Of a DNA stretch of 64,000 nucleotides, positions 50,457 through 58,937 are shown one piece after another. The DNA is from Catellatospora coxensis. GTDB lineage: Bacteria; Actinomycetota; Actinomycetes; Mycobacteriales; Micromonosporaceae. Location: the NCBI RefSeq assembly GCF_016862635.1, contig NZ_BONI01000005.1:1-64000 (forward strand). The letters are read 5' to 3'. Within the stretch, counting starts at the first letter, position 1. The number at the start of each line of letters is the position of its first letter. Made by a program: the position numbers and the translations under genes. The notes beneath the pieces are model-generated. The model was not told the origin of the DNA. It ran no database searches and worked only from the letters and a program-made list of their open reading frames with translations.

Positions 50457-51740
50457 TCACACGACGACGACGGTGTGCGGGCCGCGCATGACCTCGATCG
50501 AGTAGTACGTCGGGCACAGCCGCGGCCGCCCGCCTTCCTCGACGACCTCGAAGAAGCGCAGCTCGCCGCGGCGGTGCGCCAGGTCCAGATGATCGAACAC
50601 GGTCACCACGACGAACTTGCCGTCCGCGTCGAAGGCGACCCCCTCGGGCCGCAGCCCGTCGAACAGCTCCTCACCGACGGTCTCCAGCCGCCCGCTCGCC
50701 GGATCGAAGGTCAGCAGGCTCAGCGAGCACTGCCGGTCCAGCCGCGGATCGCCCCAGGCCAGGTGGCTCAGCCGCAGATTCGAGGTGACCACGCGGCGGC
50801 CGTCGCGGCTGACGGCCAGACCGCCGGGATTGCGGCCCACGGCAGCCTCGCCGACCTTCTCCCCCGCCCCCGTCGCCGGATCGATCCGCAGCACCGACAC
50901 CCGTCCCTCGGCCGCGTCGTCACCGGCGTCGCCGCCCCAACGGAGGTCCGTGGTGAGGAAATGCCGCCCGTCGGGGGTGAACCGGCCCTCGAACGGGAAG
51001 CGCCCGGTCCCGATCGGCAACCCCAGCGGCTCGATCCACAGCTCCGGCGTACGGTGCGCGGCATACAACCGCACCTCGTCCCGCCACGGGAAACACGCCG
51101 CGAGCAGCTCGCCGCCGGGATGCCACTCCACGTAGGACGGCACGATCGGCTCGCCGTCCTCGCCCCGCGGCACGAGCACGAATGCGTCGCCGAACCCGTT
51201 CGGCCCGACCGGGATCAGCCGCAGCGACGGGTGCGGGTCGGGCCCGAGGATCGAGAACACGTCGCCGCCCGCGATGGCGAGCAGGCCGCCACGCGGATGC
51301 AGCGACACCGCCTGCGGCATGTGCCCGGCCGGGTAGGCGAACAGCAGCTCCGGCCTGGCCGCGTTCATGATGGCGTAGGCCCGCACCGTGCTACCGGCAT
51401 CCAGGTCGGTGAGCAGGTGCGCGTCCGGGCCGCGCTGCCCGAGCGTCTCGATGACGTACGCATGCGCGCCCTCGGCGTCGACGGCGAGCACGCTCGGCGG
51501 CGGGGTCACCGAGTTCGACGCGGCGATCGTGCCCATCCTCGGCGGTGTGCCGTCGAAGGCCAGCGGCAGCTCGATGACGGTGAGCGTGTCCTCCTGCCCC
51601 GGCTCGCGCGGACCGAGCCGGGCGTGCAGCGGCGCGGACGCGACCGCGTCGGCGTCACTGACCACCACGATGCGCCGCCCCTGGAACAGGCCGGACGCGG
51701 GCGGCCCCTGCAGCGGCTGGACGCCGGTGGACGTGCTCAT
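50457..51740 (-). CDS. Beta-propeller protein (YVTN/lactonase-like)
   Basis: A 427-residue cytoplasmic protein with no signal peptide. Repeated blades such as PQAVSLHPRGGLLAIAGG, GRFTPDGRHFLTTD and NPGGLAVSRDGRRVVTSN are typical of seven-bladed YVTN/lactonase propellers. No clear metal-lactonase residues could be assigned. The ATG at 51740 follows GAAGGAG. It is convergent with the DUF4386 gene, only 6 bp between the stops. Confidence 0.8.
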   Translation of the reverse strand: MSTSTGVQPLQGPPASGLFQGRRIVVVSDADAVASAPLHARLGPREPGQEDTLTVIELPLAFDGTPPRMGTIAASNSVTPPPSVLAVDAEGAHAYVIETLGQRGPDAHLLTDLDAGSTVRAYAIMNAARPELLFAYPAGHMPQAVSLHPRGGLLAIAGGDVFSILGPDPHPSLRLIPVGPNGFGDAFVLVPRGEDGEPIVPSYVEWHPGGELLAACFPWRDEVRLYAAHRTPELWIEPLGLPIGTGRFPFEGRFTPDGRHFLTTDLRWGGDAGDDAAEGRVSVLRIDPATGAGEKVGEAAVGRNPGGLAVSRDGRRVVTSNLRLSHLAWGDPRLDRQCSLSLLTFDPASGRLETVGEELFDGLRPEGVAFDADGKFVVVTVFDHLDLAHRRGELRFFEVVEEGGRPRLCPTYYSIEVMRGPHTVVVV

Positions 51741-51875
51741 CTGAGGCTCCTTCGGGCCAGGCAGCCTGCGCGTTCACCGACCAGGCTATGCCCGGCCGTG
51801 ACGCCCCGACCGGACGATCCTCGATCTCCACCGCTCCCGGCCCCCTCGGGACACCCCAGTCCCGGAAGCCACCGA

Positions 51876-52877
51876 TAGCCTCAAGCGATGTCTCAGCCCC
51901 CACCGGCCCTCGACCTCGTTCTCGCCCACGTCCTGGCGCATTGCGGCGGCGACCCCGATCGGGCGGCAGGCCACCTCGCACGGGCCGTCGCGCAGCAGCC
52001 GCATGCGGTCGAGCCGTACGAGGCGCTGGCCGAACTGCGCCAGTCCCACCCCGCACAGGCCGCCCGGTTCCTCGAAGCCGCCCCCTCGACAGGCGCCTAC
52101 GCGGCCAGCGCCTACGCGGCCTTCCTCGACGGCGACATGGACACCGCGGTGCTCTGGCTGGGTTCGGTCACCGGCCACGAGCCGCGCAACGCCTGGGCGG
52201 CCGCGCCGTGGTTCGCCGACGAGCGCTTCCTCGCGGCGGTGAGCGCCGACGCGCTGGGCGAGGCGGCGCTGCGCACCACGGACGGCGGGCACGACCTGGC
52301 CGCCGACGGCATGCGGGAGCGGTTCGCGCCCTGGTTCCACGCGATCGCGGTGGTGTCGGCGCGTGATCCGCGGCCCGAGGCGCTGGCCCGCATGGCGATC
52401 ATGCTGCGGGCGTGCGGCCTGACGGACGAGTCGTTCGCGCTCTGCGATCAGGCGGACGCGGTCGAGCGGGTCATGTTCACCGAGGTCGTCCGGGCGGGCA
52501 CCTGGCGCAGGCTCGGTGACCCCGAGCAGGCCAAGGCCGCGTTCGAACGGGCGCTCGGCCTGGACCCGGCGAACTGGTCGCTGTTTCTCGACATCGCCGA
52601 CCTGTGCGGCGAACAGGGCGACTTCGCCACGGCGGTGGAGTGGGCCGAGCGCGGCCTGGTCCACGAGCCGGCCGAGATCACGCTGCTGGCCGCCCGCGCG
52701 GCATACCGCACCAGACTCACCGGTTCGGCCACCGACCTGGCCGAACTGGTGGCACAGGCGAAGCTGATGCCGGAGTCCCCGTACCGGCAGGTGCTGATCG
52801 ATCACGCGTGCGCCGGTCCCGGACTGCCCGCCGAGCTCGTCGCCGCGGCGCGTAAGGCGCGGCCGCGGTCGGCTTAG
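51876..52877 (+). CDS. TPR-like protein (CDS 51888-52877, with its -10 box)
   Basis: The coding part is 329 residues from the ATG at 51888. It is helical throughout with tetratricopeptide-like segments, clearest around residues 195-270 (AGTWRRLGDPEQAKAAFERAL, then ADLCGEQGDFATAVEWAER). Such repeats bind partner proteins; no enzymatic domain is seen. TAGCCT (51876-51881) ends 6 nt before the ATG, predicting a leaderless mRNA. The phosphoesterase gene begins 10 bp after the stop. Confidence 0.78.
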
Positions 52878-53409
52878 GGTGTACGTCGTGCGGTTGGTGG
52901 TCATGGCGGACACGCATGTGCCGAAGCGGGCACGGGACCTGCCCGAGCCGCTGTGGGACGCGGTGGACGGCGCCGATGTCGTGGTGCACGCGGGCGACTG
53001 GGTCGACGTGCCGCTGCTCGACGCGCTGGAACAGCGGGCCAAGCGCCTGATCGCGGTGTACGGCAACAACGACGGCCCCGCCCTGCGTGCCCGGCTGCCG
53101 GAGACGGCCCGCGCCGAACTGGACGGCCTGCGCGTCGCGGTCGTGCACGAGACCGGCCCGGTGACCGGTCGCGAGCGGCGCTGCGCCGCCCTGTTCCCCG
53201 ACTGCGACGTGCTGTTCTTCGGCCACTCGCACATCCCGTGGGACAGCACCGCGCCCACCGGCCTGCGGCTGCTCAACCCGGGCTCGCCGACCGACCGCCG
53301 CCGCCAGCCGTACGCGACATTCCTCACCGCCGAGATCGCCGCCGGCCGGCTCGTCGACGCAGAACTGCATCGACTCGGCGGCGCAGGCGGCCAACCCGGG
53401 CGGCGCTGA
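52875..53409 (+). CDS. YfcE/MJ0936-type metallophosphoesterase (CDS 52888-53409, with its -10 box)
   Basis: The coding part is 173 residues from the GTG at 52888. The motif ladder is complete: ADTH (D8, H10), HAGDW, YGNND, and GHSH near residues 112-115, all ligands of the two-metal calcineurin-like site. These small enzymes hydrolyse phosphodiesters; their cellular substrates vary. TAGGGT (52875-52880, overlapping the upstream stop) ends 7 nt before the GTG; a GTG at 52879 would add three residues. Confidence 0.87.
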
Positions 53410-53490
53410 GCCACCCGCACGGCGTACCCAGGCGATTCTGTGCGTCCGGTGGTGCCGACCTGGTCGGCACGACATTCCCTGCCGAGCGAC

Positions 53491-53630
53491 TTTGCTCTGC
53501 ACCCATTTGCTTGCTCTGCACCCGAATACGCAACAGCGCGCGCACCTGTTGCGCCGATGGGTGCAGAGCAAGGCCATGGGTGCAGAGCAAGGTTTTGGGT
53601 GCAGAGCAAGGTTTTGGGTGCAGAGCAAAG
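53491..53630. repeat. 19-nt-period inverted repeat array
   Basis: Six copies of one 13-mer occur with strict 19-nt spacing: two as TTGCTCTGCACCC (53492, 53511) and four as its complement GGGTGCAGAGCAA (53559, 53578, 53597, 53616). The two groups face each other around a perfect inner stem, CGCAACAG/CTGTTGCG (53529-53536 with 53546-53553). Full repeat units after the centre read GGGTGCAGAGCAAGGTTTT. The array can fold into alternative long hairpins. It lies between convergent genes, so termination is possible, but the periodicity needs another explanation. Confidence 0.85.
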
Positions 53631-53682
53631 TCAATCGGTGGACATGCCTGACCTGCGCCGCCGGGCGACGATCAAGTCCCGG

Positions 53683-54093
53683 TCAGCCGGCCGTGTTGGA
53701 CCAGGACCGAGTGCTCAGGACCAGCCGGTAGCCGTCGGGATCCGCCACGGTGACGCCCCAGCGGTTCCAGTAGGGGCCCTGCGACACCCGGGTGCCCCCA
53801 GCCTCGGTCAGGCGACTCATCAGCGAGTCGTCGACGGGTCCGGCGAGATAAAGCACGAGCAGGTCCTCGGCGGTGGGCGAGGGCGGGGCCGCGAGGTCAT
53901 GGCCGGCGACGAGTTCCAGGTGCCAGGCCGCGTCGGGCCAGCCGAGCATCAGTATGTCGTGCTCGCCGGGTCCGTCGCCGGTCGCCCGGTAGAGGACGCG
54001 CAGGCCGAGGCCGTCGACATAGAAACGTTCTGCGGCGGCGAGGTCGCGGCAGGGGCGAGCCAGGCGCAGGTGGGCCCGGGGGTCGATGATCAT
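53683..54093 (-). CDS. VOC-family (glyoxalase-like) protein
   Basis: A 136-residue single VOC domain pair: DPRAHLRLARPCRDLAAAERFY at the start and GVTVADPDGYRLVLS at the end. The family covers glyoxalases, dioxygenases and antibiotic-binding proteins. The ATG at 54093 has GGAG about 6 nt upstream and begins the domain; an extension to 54153 is not supported. It is monocistronic. Confidence 0.84.
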   Translation of the reverse strand: MIIDPRAHLRLARPCRDLAAAERFYVDGLGLRVLYRATGDGPGEHDILMLGWPDAAWHLELVAGHDLAAPPSPTAEDLLVLYLAGPVDDSLMSRLTEAGGTRVSQGPYWNRWGVTVADPDGYRLVLSTRSWSNTAG

Positions 54094-54163
54094 CGCGGCT
54101 CCAGCGGGGTCGGTTTGCGCCGACCCTGCCTGCTCAAGTGCGCTTGAGGTCAAGAACGGCGGC

Positions 54164-55123
54164 TCAGTGCGGGATGGGGCGGCGGGCGCGCTTGCGGTCC
54201 AGGCCGTCGCGGTACTCCTCGATGGCCAGCGCCACCTCGGCGCGGGTGCGGGTGTGCTCCAGTCTCGGCAGGTAGTGCACGTGCCGGGCGAGGCCGTCGA
54301 GGTCGACGGTGAAGTACATCGCCATCAGCGGGTTGACGAACAGCTCGGTGCCCTCGGTGCGGGACAGGGTGTGCACGTCGCCGAAGTCGCCGCGTACCGC
54401 TGAGGCGACCTGGGTGTTGACGATGCTGGCCGACAGCGGCGTGGCGGCCGCGGCGTGCGCGACGGCGTCGCAGTAGGCGGCGGCCTCGGCGCTGCCCGGC
54501 GGGATGGAGAACGCGCCGAGGAACGCCCCCTCACGCTGCAGGGCGGCGAGGTTCTCCAGCACGTGGGCGTGGCAGATGCCGTGGTGGGAGTCGATGCCGA
54601 AGCCGAGGCTGACCACGAGCTTGGTCGGCACGGGCAGCCCGGCGACGGCGGCGAGGCTGGTCATGTCCTCCTCGGGGGTGCCGAGGCCGGCCTCGTCGCC
54701 GCGCATGAGGATGTCGGTGCCGCCGTCGGCGAGCACGACCGCGTCGATGCCGAGCAGGTCGATGAGCTTTCGGTAGGCCGAGCGCAGCGGGCGGACGCCG
54801 GTGCGTTCGAAGGCGTACACGACGGGGTCGTGGCCCTGGATGGCGAGCCAGCGGGCGAGGGTGCGTTCGGGGAAGTAGCGGTCGTTGCCGGCGCTGTCGG
54901 GGCGCACGGCGGCCAGGCCGGTGCGCACCCAGGAGGACAGGCTGAGCGCGCCCAGCTCGCTGACGGCGTAGCTGGCCAGGGTGACCTTGGTGCCGGCGTT
55001 GCGCAGGGCGAGCGCGAGGGGCAGTCCGGCGTACACGTCGAAGCCGCCGCCCGCGCCCGCGATGAGCACGTGTCTGGCGTCGCGCAGGCGCTGGGACAGC
55101 GGGGGTTCGAAGACGGCGGGCAT
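54164..55123 (-). CDS. DUF1152 protein
   Basis: A 319-residue cytoplasmic protein. LIAGAGGGFDVYAGLPLALAL near residue 20 is the nucleotide-binding-like start of DUF1152, and later blocks LADGGTDILMRGDE and LVVSLGFGIDSHHG are family hallmarks. The function is unknown; a Rossmann-like fold is likely. The ATG at 55123 is preceded on its strand by TACCGT ending 7 nt upstream, indicating a leaderless mRNA. It is divergent from the AI-2E-family exporter. Confidence 0.86.
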   Translation of the reverse strand: MPAVFEPPLSQRLRDARHVLIAGAGGGFDVYAGLPLALALRNAGTKVTLASYAVSELGALSLSSWVRTGLAAVRPDSAGNDRYFPERTLARWLAIQGHDPVVYAFERTGVRPLRSAYRKLIDLLGIDAVVLADGGTDILMRGDEAGLGTPEEDMTSLAAVAGLPVPTKLVVSLGFGIDSHHGICHAHVLENLAALQREGAFLGAFSIPPGSAEAAAYCDAVAHAAAATPLSASIVNTQVASAVRGDFGDVHTLSRTEGTELFVNPLMAMYFTVDLDGLARHVHYLPRLEHTRTRAEVALAIEEYRDGLDRKRARRPIPH

Positions 55124-55239
55124 GGCCGAGACGGTAGTGCCCTGGCGCGAGTCGGGGCACCCGCTTATTCGCATACCCGGGAAGCGGCAACATCCGTCAT
55201 CTAACATGAAAACGGATCAAAGGGATTAAGGCGGATCAG

Positions 55240-56337
55240 GTGGACGCGCTGCGGACAGTCGGGTCGAAGGCGTGGGCGATCGTCGGCATCGCCCTGGCCA
55301 CCGCTGTCTTCGTGTTCCTGATCATCCTGCTGAAACCGCTGGTCATCGCCCTGATCGGGGCACTGATCGTGTCGCTGGCGCTGTCCCCGGCCATCGAGGC
55401 GCTGGCGCGGCGCGGTCTGCGCCGCGGGCTCTGCGCCGCGCTCGGGATCCTGTTCCTGATCGCGCTCGGCGTCGGCGTGTTCTTCCTGGTCGTGACGGGC
55501 CTGGCCAGCCAGTGGGCCGAGCTGAGCGCGGCACTGGGCAAGGCGGTGCAGGATCTGCACGGGGTGCTCACCTCGCTGGGGGTGGCGGGCTCCAACGCGG
55601 AGTCGGCACGCGACTCGCTGTCCGATCACGGGTCGACGCTGCTGTCCGGGCTCCTGCCCGCGCTGGGCAACGTGGCCGGGACCACCGCCAGCGTCTTCAT
55701 CGGCACGTTCGTGTTCCTGTTCACCACGTTCTTCATGCTCAAGGACGGGCCGGCGATGGCGCGAGCGGCCGAGCCGTGGATACCGCTGGGGCGGCCGTGG
55801 ATGGACCAGGTCGGCCGGATCATCCGCGGGTACGTGGTCGGGTTGACGCTGCTCGGGGCGTTCAACGCGGCGGTGGTCGGGCTGGGCGCGCTGCTGCTGG
55901 GCGTGCCCCTGATCGCCACGCTTGTGATCATCACGCTGCTCGGCAACTACGTGCCGTACCTGGGCGCGTGGGTGGCCGGGGCGTACGCGGTGCTGATCGC
56001 GCTCGCGTCCGGCGGGGTGCAGACGGCGCTGCTCATGACGCTGGTGGTGTTCCTGGCCAACGGCACGCTGCAGACCATGCTCCAGCCGTTCGCGTACGGT
56101 GCCGCGCTGCGCATGCGCCCGCTGACGATCCTGCTGGCCACCGTCGTCGGCGGGCTGCTCGCCGGCATCCTCGGCGTCATGCTCGCCGCGCCCGCCGCCG
56201 CCATCATCCAGCACACGAGCGAGTTGCTGCGCTCCCGCCGAGAGGGCGGCGGGGCCGGCGCGGTCGAGGACGGCGGCCCCGACGGCGACGACGGGCCCGG
56301 CGATCTCGCGCGGCTGGTGGCCGACACGCCCGACTGA
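55240..56337 (+). CDS. AI-2E-family (TqsA-like) transporter
   Basis: A 365-residue membrane protein with about eight helices. It has the AI-2E family spacing: two N-terminal helices, a helical periplasmic-side stretch (SQWAELSAALGKAVQDLHG), then the core with GLTLLGAFNAAVVGLG and GNYVPYLGAWVAGA. Family members export autoinducer-2 or act as Na+/H+ antiporters. The C-terminal 40 residues are Gly/Asp-rich. The GTG at 55240 is used; its Shine-Dalgarno (GGCGGA) is weak. Confidence 0.87.
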   Translation: MDALRTVGSKAWAIVGIALATAVFVFLIILLKPLVIALIGALIVSLALSPAIEALARRGLRRGLCAALGILFLIALGVGVFFLVVTGLASQWAELSAALGKAVQDLHGVLTSLGVAGSNAESARDSLSDHGSTLLSGLLPALGNVAGTTASVFIGTFVFLFTTFFMLKDGPAMARAAEPWIPLGRPWMDQVGRIIRGYVVGLTLLGAFNAAVVGLGALLLGVPLIATLVIITLLGNYVPYLGAWVAGAYAVLIALASGGVQTALLMTLVVFLANGTLQTMLQPFAYGAALRMRPLTILLATVVGGLLAGILGVMLAAPAAAIIQHTSELLRSRREGGGAGAVEDGGPDGDDGPGDLARLVADTPD

Positions 56338-56374
56338 GGCGTTGCCGTGCCCCGCGTGAGATCGCCGGGACGGG

Positions 56375-58267
56375 TCAGTACGTCAGGCCGAAGCCGTACG
56401 GGAACAGCGGGGTCTTCTCGTCGCCGGTGTTGACGGGTTCCTGGGCGGCGGTCGCGGGCCAGGACATCGGCAGCTTGCCGGTCGGGGCGTACGCGCCGAA
56501 GAGCACGTCGGCGACGCCCGCGCCCTCGGTGCCCGGCAGCCACGCGGCGACCAGCCCCTGCACCTGCGGCAGCTGGGCGCTGACGTCCACGGGCCGCCCG
56601 GAGACCAGCACCACGACGACGGGCACGCCCGCCTTCCGTAGGGTGGCCAGCGTGTCGAGGTCGACCTTGTCGAGCTTGACCCCGTCGGGCCGGTCGCCCT
56701 CGTACTCGGCGTACGGCGTCTCGCCGATCACCGCGATGGCCACGTCGTAGCTCTTGTCGACCCCGGTGCCGTCGGCGCTGTAGGTGACCGTGCCGCCCGG
56801 CTCGACGGCCTCCTTGACGCCCTGCAGGATCGTGGTGCCGTCGGTGATCGGGCCGGAGCTGCCCTGCCAGGTCAGCGTCCAGCCGCCGGACTGGTTGCCG
56901 ATGTCGTCGGCGCTGCGCCCGGCGACGAACACCTTGCCGGTCTTCGGCTTCAGCGGCAGCACCCCGGAGTTCTTCAGCAGCACCTGCGACTGGCGTACGG
57001 CCTGGCGGGCGAGCTCCCGGTGCGCCGCCGAGCCGACCTTGTCGAACTGCGCGCGGTCGGCCATCGGGTGCTCGAACATGCCCAGCTCGAACTTCTTGGC
57101 CAGGATGCGCCGGTTGGCGTCGTCGATGCGCTCCATCGGCACGTTGCCCGCGTTGACCTCGTCGCGCAGCACCGCGATGAACTCGCGCCAGCGCTCGGGC
57201 ACCATGACCATGTCGATGCCCGCGTTGATCGCCGTGCTGACCTCGGCGGGCGTGAACGCGTCGCGTACGCCGTCGAGCTGGTCGATGGCGTTCCAGTCGG
57301 ACACCACGAAGCCGGTGAAGCCCAGCTCGCCCTTGAGCACCTCGGTGATCAGATAGCGGTGGCCGTGCAGCTTCTCGCCGTTGAACGAGCTGAACGAGAC
57401 CATCACCGAGCCGACCCCCGCCTTGACCGCGGCCTGGAACGGCGGCAGGTGGATCTTGCGCAGCTCCTCCTCGGGGATCCGGGCGTCGCCCTGGTCCTTG
57501 CCGTCCACGGTCCCGCCGTCGCCGACGTAGTGCTTGGCGGTGGCCAGCACCGAGTTCGGGCCGCCCAGCTTCTCGCCCTGCAGTCCGGTCACGATCGTGG
57601 TCATCGAGGAGGCGATCTCGGGGTCCTCGCCGAACGACTCGTACGTGCGGCCCCAGCGGGCGTCCCGGGCGACGCACAGGCACGGGGCGAAGTCCCAGTC
57701 CAGGCCGGTCGCGGTGACCTCGGTCGCGACGGCCTCGCCGATCCTGCGGACCAGCTGCGGGTCGCGGGTCGCGCCCAGACCGATGTTGTGCGGGAAGATC
57801 GTCGCCCCGTGCACGTTGTTGTGGCCGTGCACGGCGTCCACGCCGTAGATCATCGGGATGCGCAGGCGGGTGGCCAGGGCCTCGGTCTGGAAGCCGTCGT
57901 ACATGTCGGCCCAGCCCTGCGGCGTGTTGTCGCTCGGCACCGAGCCGCCGCCCGACAGCAGCGAGCCCAGGGCGTACGCCGTGACGTCGCCGCCGGTCAC
58001 CTCACGGCGCTCGGCCTGCGTCATCTGGCCGATCTTCTCGTCGAGGGTCATCCGGCCCAGCAGGTCGTCGACCCGCTCGGCGACCGGGCGGGACGCGTCC
58101 AGATAGGGCGCGTCGGGATCGTACGCCCCGGTGTCGGTGTCCCTGGTCAGCCAGTAGGCGGTGCCCGCGGCGGCCAGCAGGATCACCAGACCTGCGGCGA
58201 TCAGGCGGCCGCGGCGGCGGGACGGCTTCGGCGCGGCAGCCGGGGTGGCGGTTTCGATCGTGGTCAT
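56375..58267 (-). CDS. Membrane-anchored GH3 beta-glucosidase
   Basis: A 630-residue protein. A basic N-terminus and a hydrophobic segment (about 22-42) act as signal anchor, so the enzyme is outside the membrane. Residues about 65-395 form the GH3 barrel with LGRMTLDEKIGQMTQ, ATAKHYVGDGGT and the nucleophile D324 in VVSDWNA; residues about 415-630 are the second sandwich domain, which often supplies the acid-base. It releases glucose from beta-glucosides or oligomers. The ATG at 58267 has GGAAGG upstream. A TTGACA (58373 down to 58368 on this strand) 17 nt before TTGGCT may be its promoter. Confidence 0.92.
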   Translation of the reverse strand: MTTIETATPAAAPKPSRRRGRLIAAGLVILLAAAGTAYWLTRDTDTGAYDPDAPYLDASRPVAERVDDLLGRMTLDEKIGQMTQAERREVTGGDVTAYALGSLLSGGGSVPSDNTPQGWADMYDGFQTEALATRLRIPMIYGVDAVHGHNNVHGATIFPHNIGLGATRDPQLVRRIGEAVATEVTATGLDWDFAPCLCVARDARWGRTYESFGEDPEIASSMTTIVTGLQGEKLGGPNSVLATAKHYVGDGGTVDGKDQGDARIPEEELRKIHLPPFQAAVKAGVGSVMVSFSSFNGEKLHGHRYLITEVLKGELGFTGFVVSDWNAIDQLDGVRDAFTPAEVSTAINAGIDMVMVPERWREFIAVLRDEVNAGNVPMERIDDANRRILAKKFELGMFEHPMADRAQFDKVGSAAHRELARQAVRQSQVLLKNSGVLPLKPKTGKVFVAGRSADDIGNQSGGWTLTWQGSSGPITDGTTILQGVKEAVEPGGTVTYSADGTGVDKSYDVAIAVIGETPYAEYEGDRPDGVKLDKVDLDTLATLRKAGVPVVVVLVSGRPVDVSAQLPQVQGLVAAWLPGTEGAGVADVLFGAYAPTGKLPMSWPATAAQEPVNTGDEKTPLFPYGFGLTY

Positions 58268-58524
58268 GTCGCCTTCCAGAGGGGTCGCGGCGTGGCGTGG
58301 AGGTGCCGCCACGAGTGCCCCTCTTCGCGACGACGGCCTCCGACAGCCAACACTTCCCGCGTTTCGGTGTCAACGGATTGCTGGAACATAATGCAGTGCG
58401 GATGAAACAACGGCTGTAACACAGCTTCGCGTCCGTCCCCGGTGACGGCACCGCCGAACCTGCCCGCACAGGAGATACCTCCTGAGCCACCGCCGGGGAG
58501 GCTCCCCAGGCCGACGAAAACACA

Positions 58525-58553
58525 TCGACACACTTGTGCGGTGGTCCTAGCGT
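58525..58553 (+). promoter_or_regulatory. Promoter of a small orphan gene
   Basis: TCGACA (58525-58530), a 17-nt spacer and TAGCGT (58548-58553) form a near-consensus promoter that ends 7 nt before an ATG at 58561, the leaderless geometry seen repeatedly in this window. Confidence 0.65.
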
Positions 58554-58560
58554 TCGCAGC

Positions 58561-58794
58561 ATGACCCATCAGCATCCACCGGCCTTCCTCGCCGGCCCGG
58601 GAGGCGTCGCAGAGCCGCACGCCCCCGCCGGCAGCGAAGGCCGCCCCCGCGCCCTCAGCGCACCGAACGCGGAACACCTGGCGCCGCGGGGGCACCAGGT
58701 CAACCACCAGGCCGAGCAGTGGTGCCCCGACGCCGCCGCGGCTGCCTACGAGGCCACCCCGGCCGCGCTCCTTTGCCACACCCAGCGGCTCTGA
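58561..58794 (+). CDS. Small hypothetical protein (77 residues)
   Basis: The frame starts 7 nt after a good -10 and has high third-position GC (most codons end in G or C), which supports translation. The protein is Pro/Ala/His-rich, has no signal peptide or membrane helix, and carries two cysteines near its end (QWCPDAA and LLCHTQ). I recognise no family. It stands alone, divergent from the GH3 gene, and is followed by two hairpins. A regulatory RNA overlapping this frame is an alternative. Confidence 0.5.
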   Translation: MTHQHPPAFLAGPGGVAEPHAPAGSEGRPRALSAPNAEHLAPRGHQVNHQAEQWCPDAAAAAYEATPAALLCHTQRL

Positions 58795-58810
58795 TCCGGC
58801 GCGACCCGAA

Positions 58811-58837
58811 CACCGGGAACACGGGGCATTCCCGGTG
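58811..58837 (+). terminator. Hairpin after the small gene
   Basis: CACCGGGAA (58811-58819) and TTCCCGGTG (58829-58837) form a perfect 9-bp stem with a 9-nt loop, just past the stop codon of the 77-residue gene. Confidence 0.65.
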
Positions 58838-58860
58838 AGACCGCACCACAGCACCTGAGC

Positions 58861-58924
58861 TCGATGCCGCGCGAGCGACCGGACGGGCCGTGAACGGCCC
58901 GGCCCGCTGCTCGCGCGGCATCGA
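58861..58924. terminator. Large nested hairpin, probable terminator
   Basis: Outer arms 58861-58876 and 58909-58924 pair over 16 bp perfectly, with an inner GGGCCG (58885-58890)/CGGCCC (58895-58900) stem. The element lies 14 bp past the stop of the leftward gene. Confidence 0.75.
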
Positions 58925-58937
58925 CGCGTGCCGACCG

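Noticed and set aside
53491-53630. CRISPR array
   Set aside because: The units are only 19 nt in period with near-identical spacers, occur in both orientations, and no cas genes are present.
53440-54147. Protein-coding frame through the repeat array
   Set aside because: The translated repeats change character with frame, the frame is antisense to the VOC gene, and the array's symmetry is explained at DNA level.
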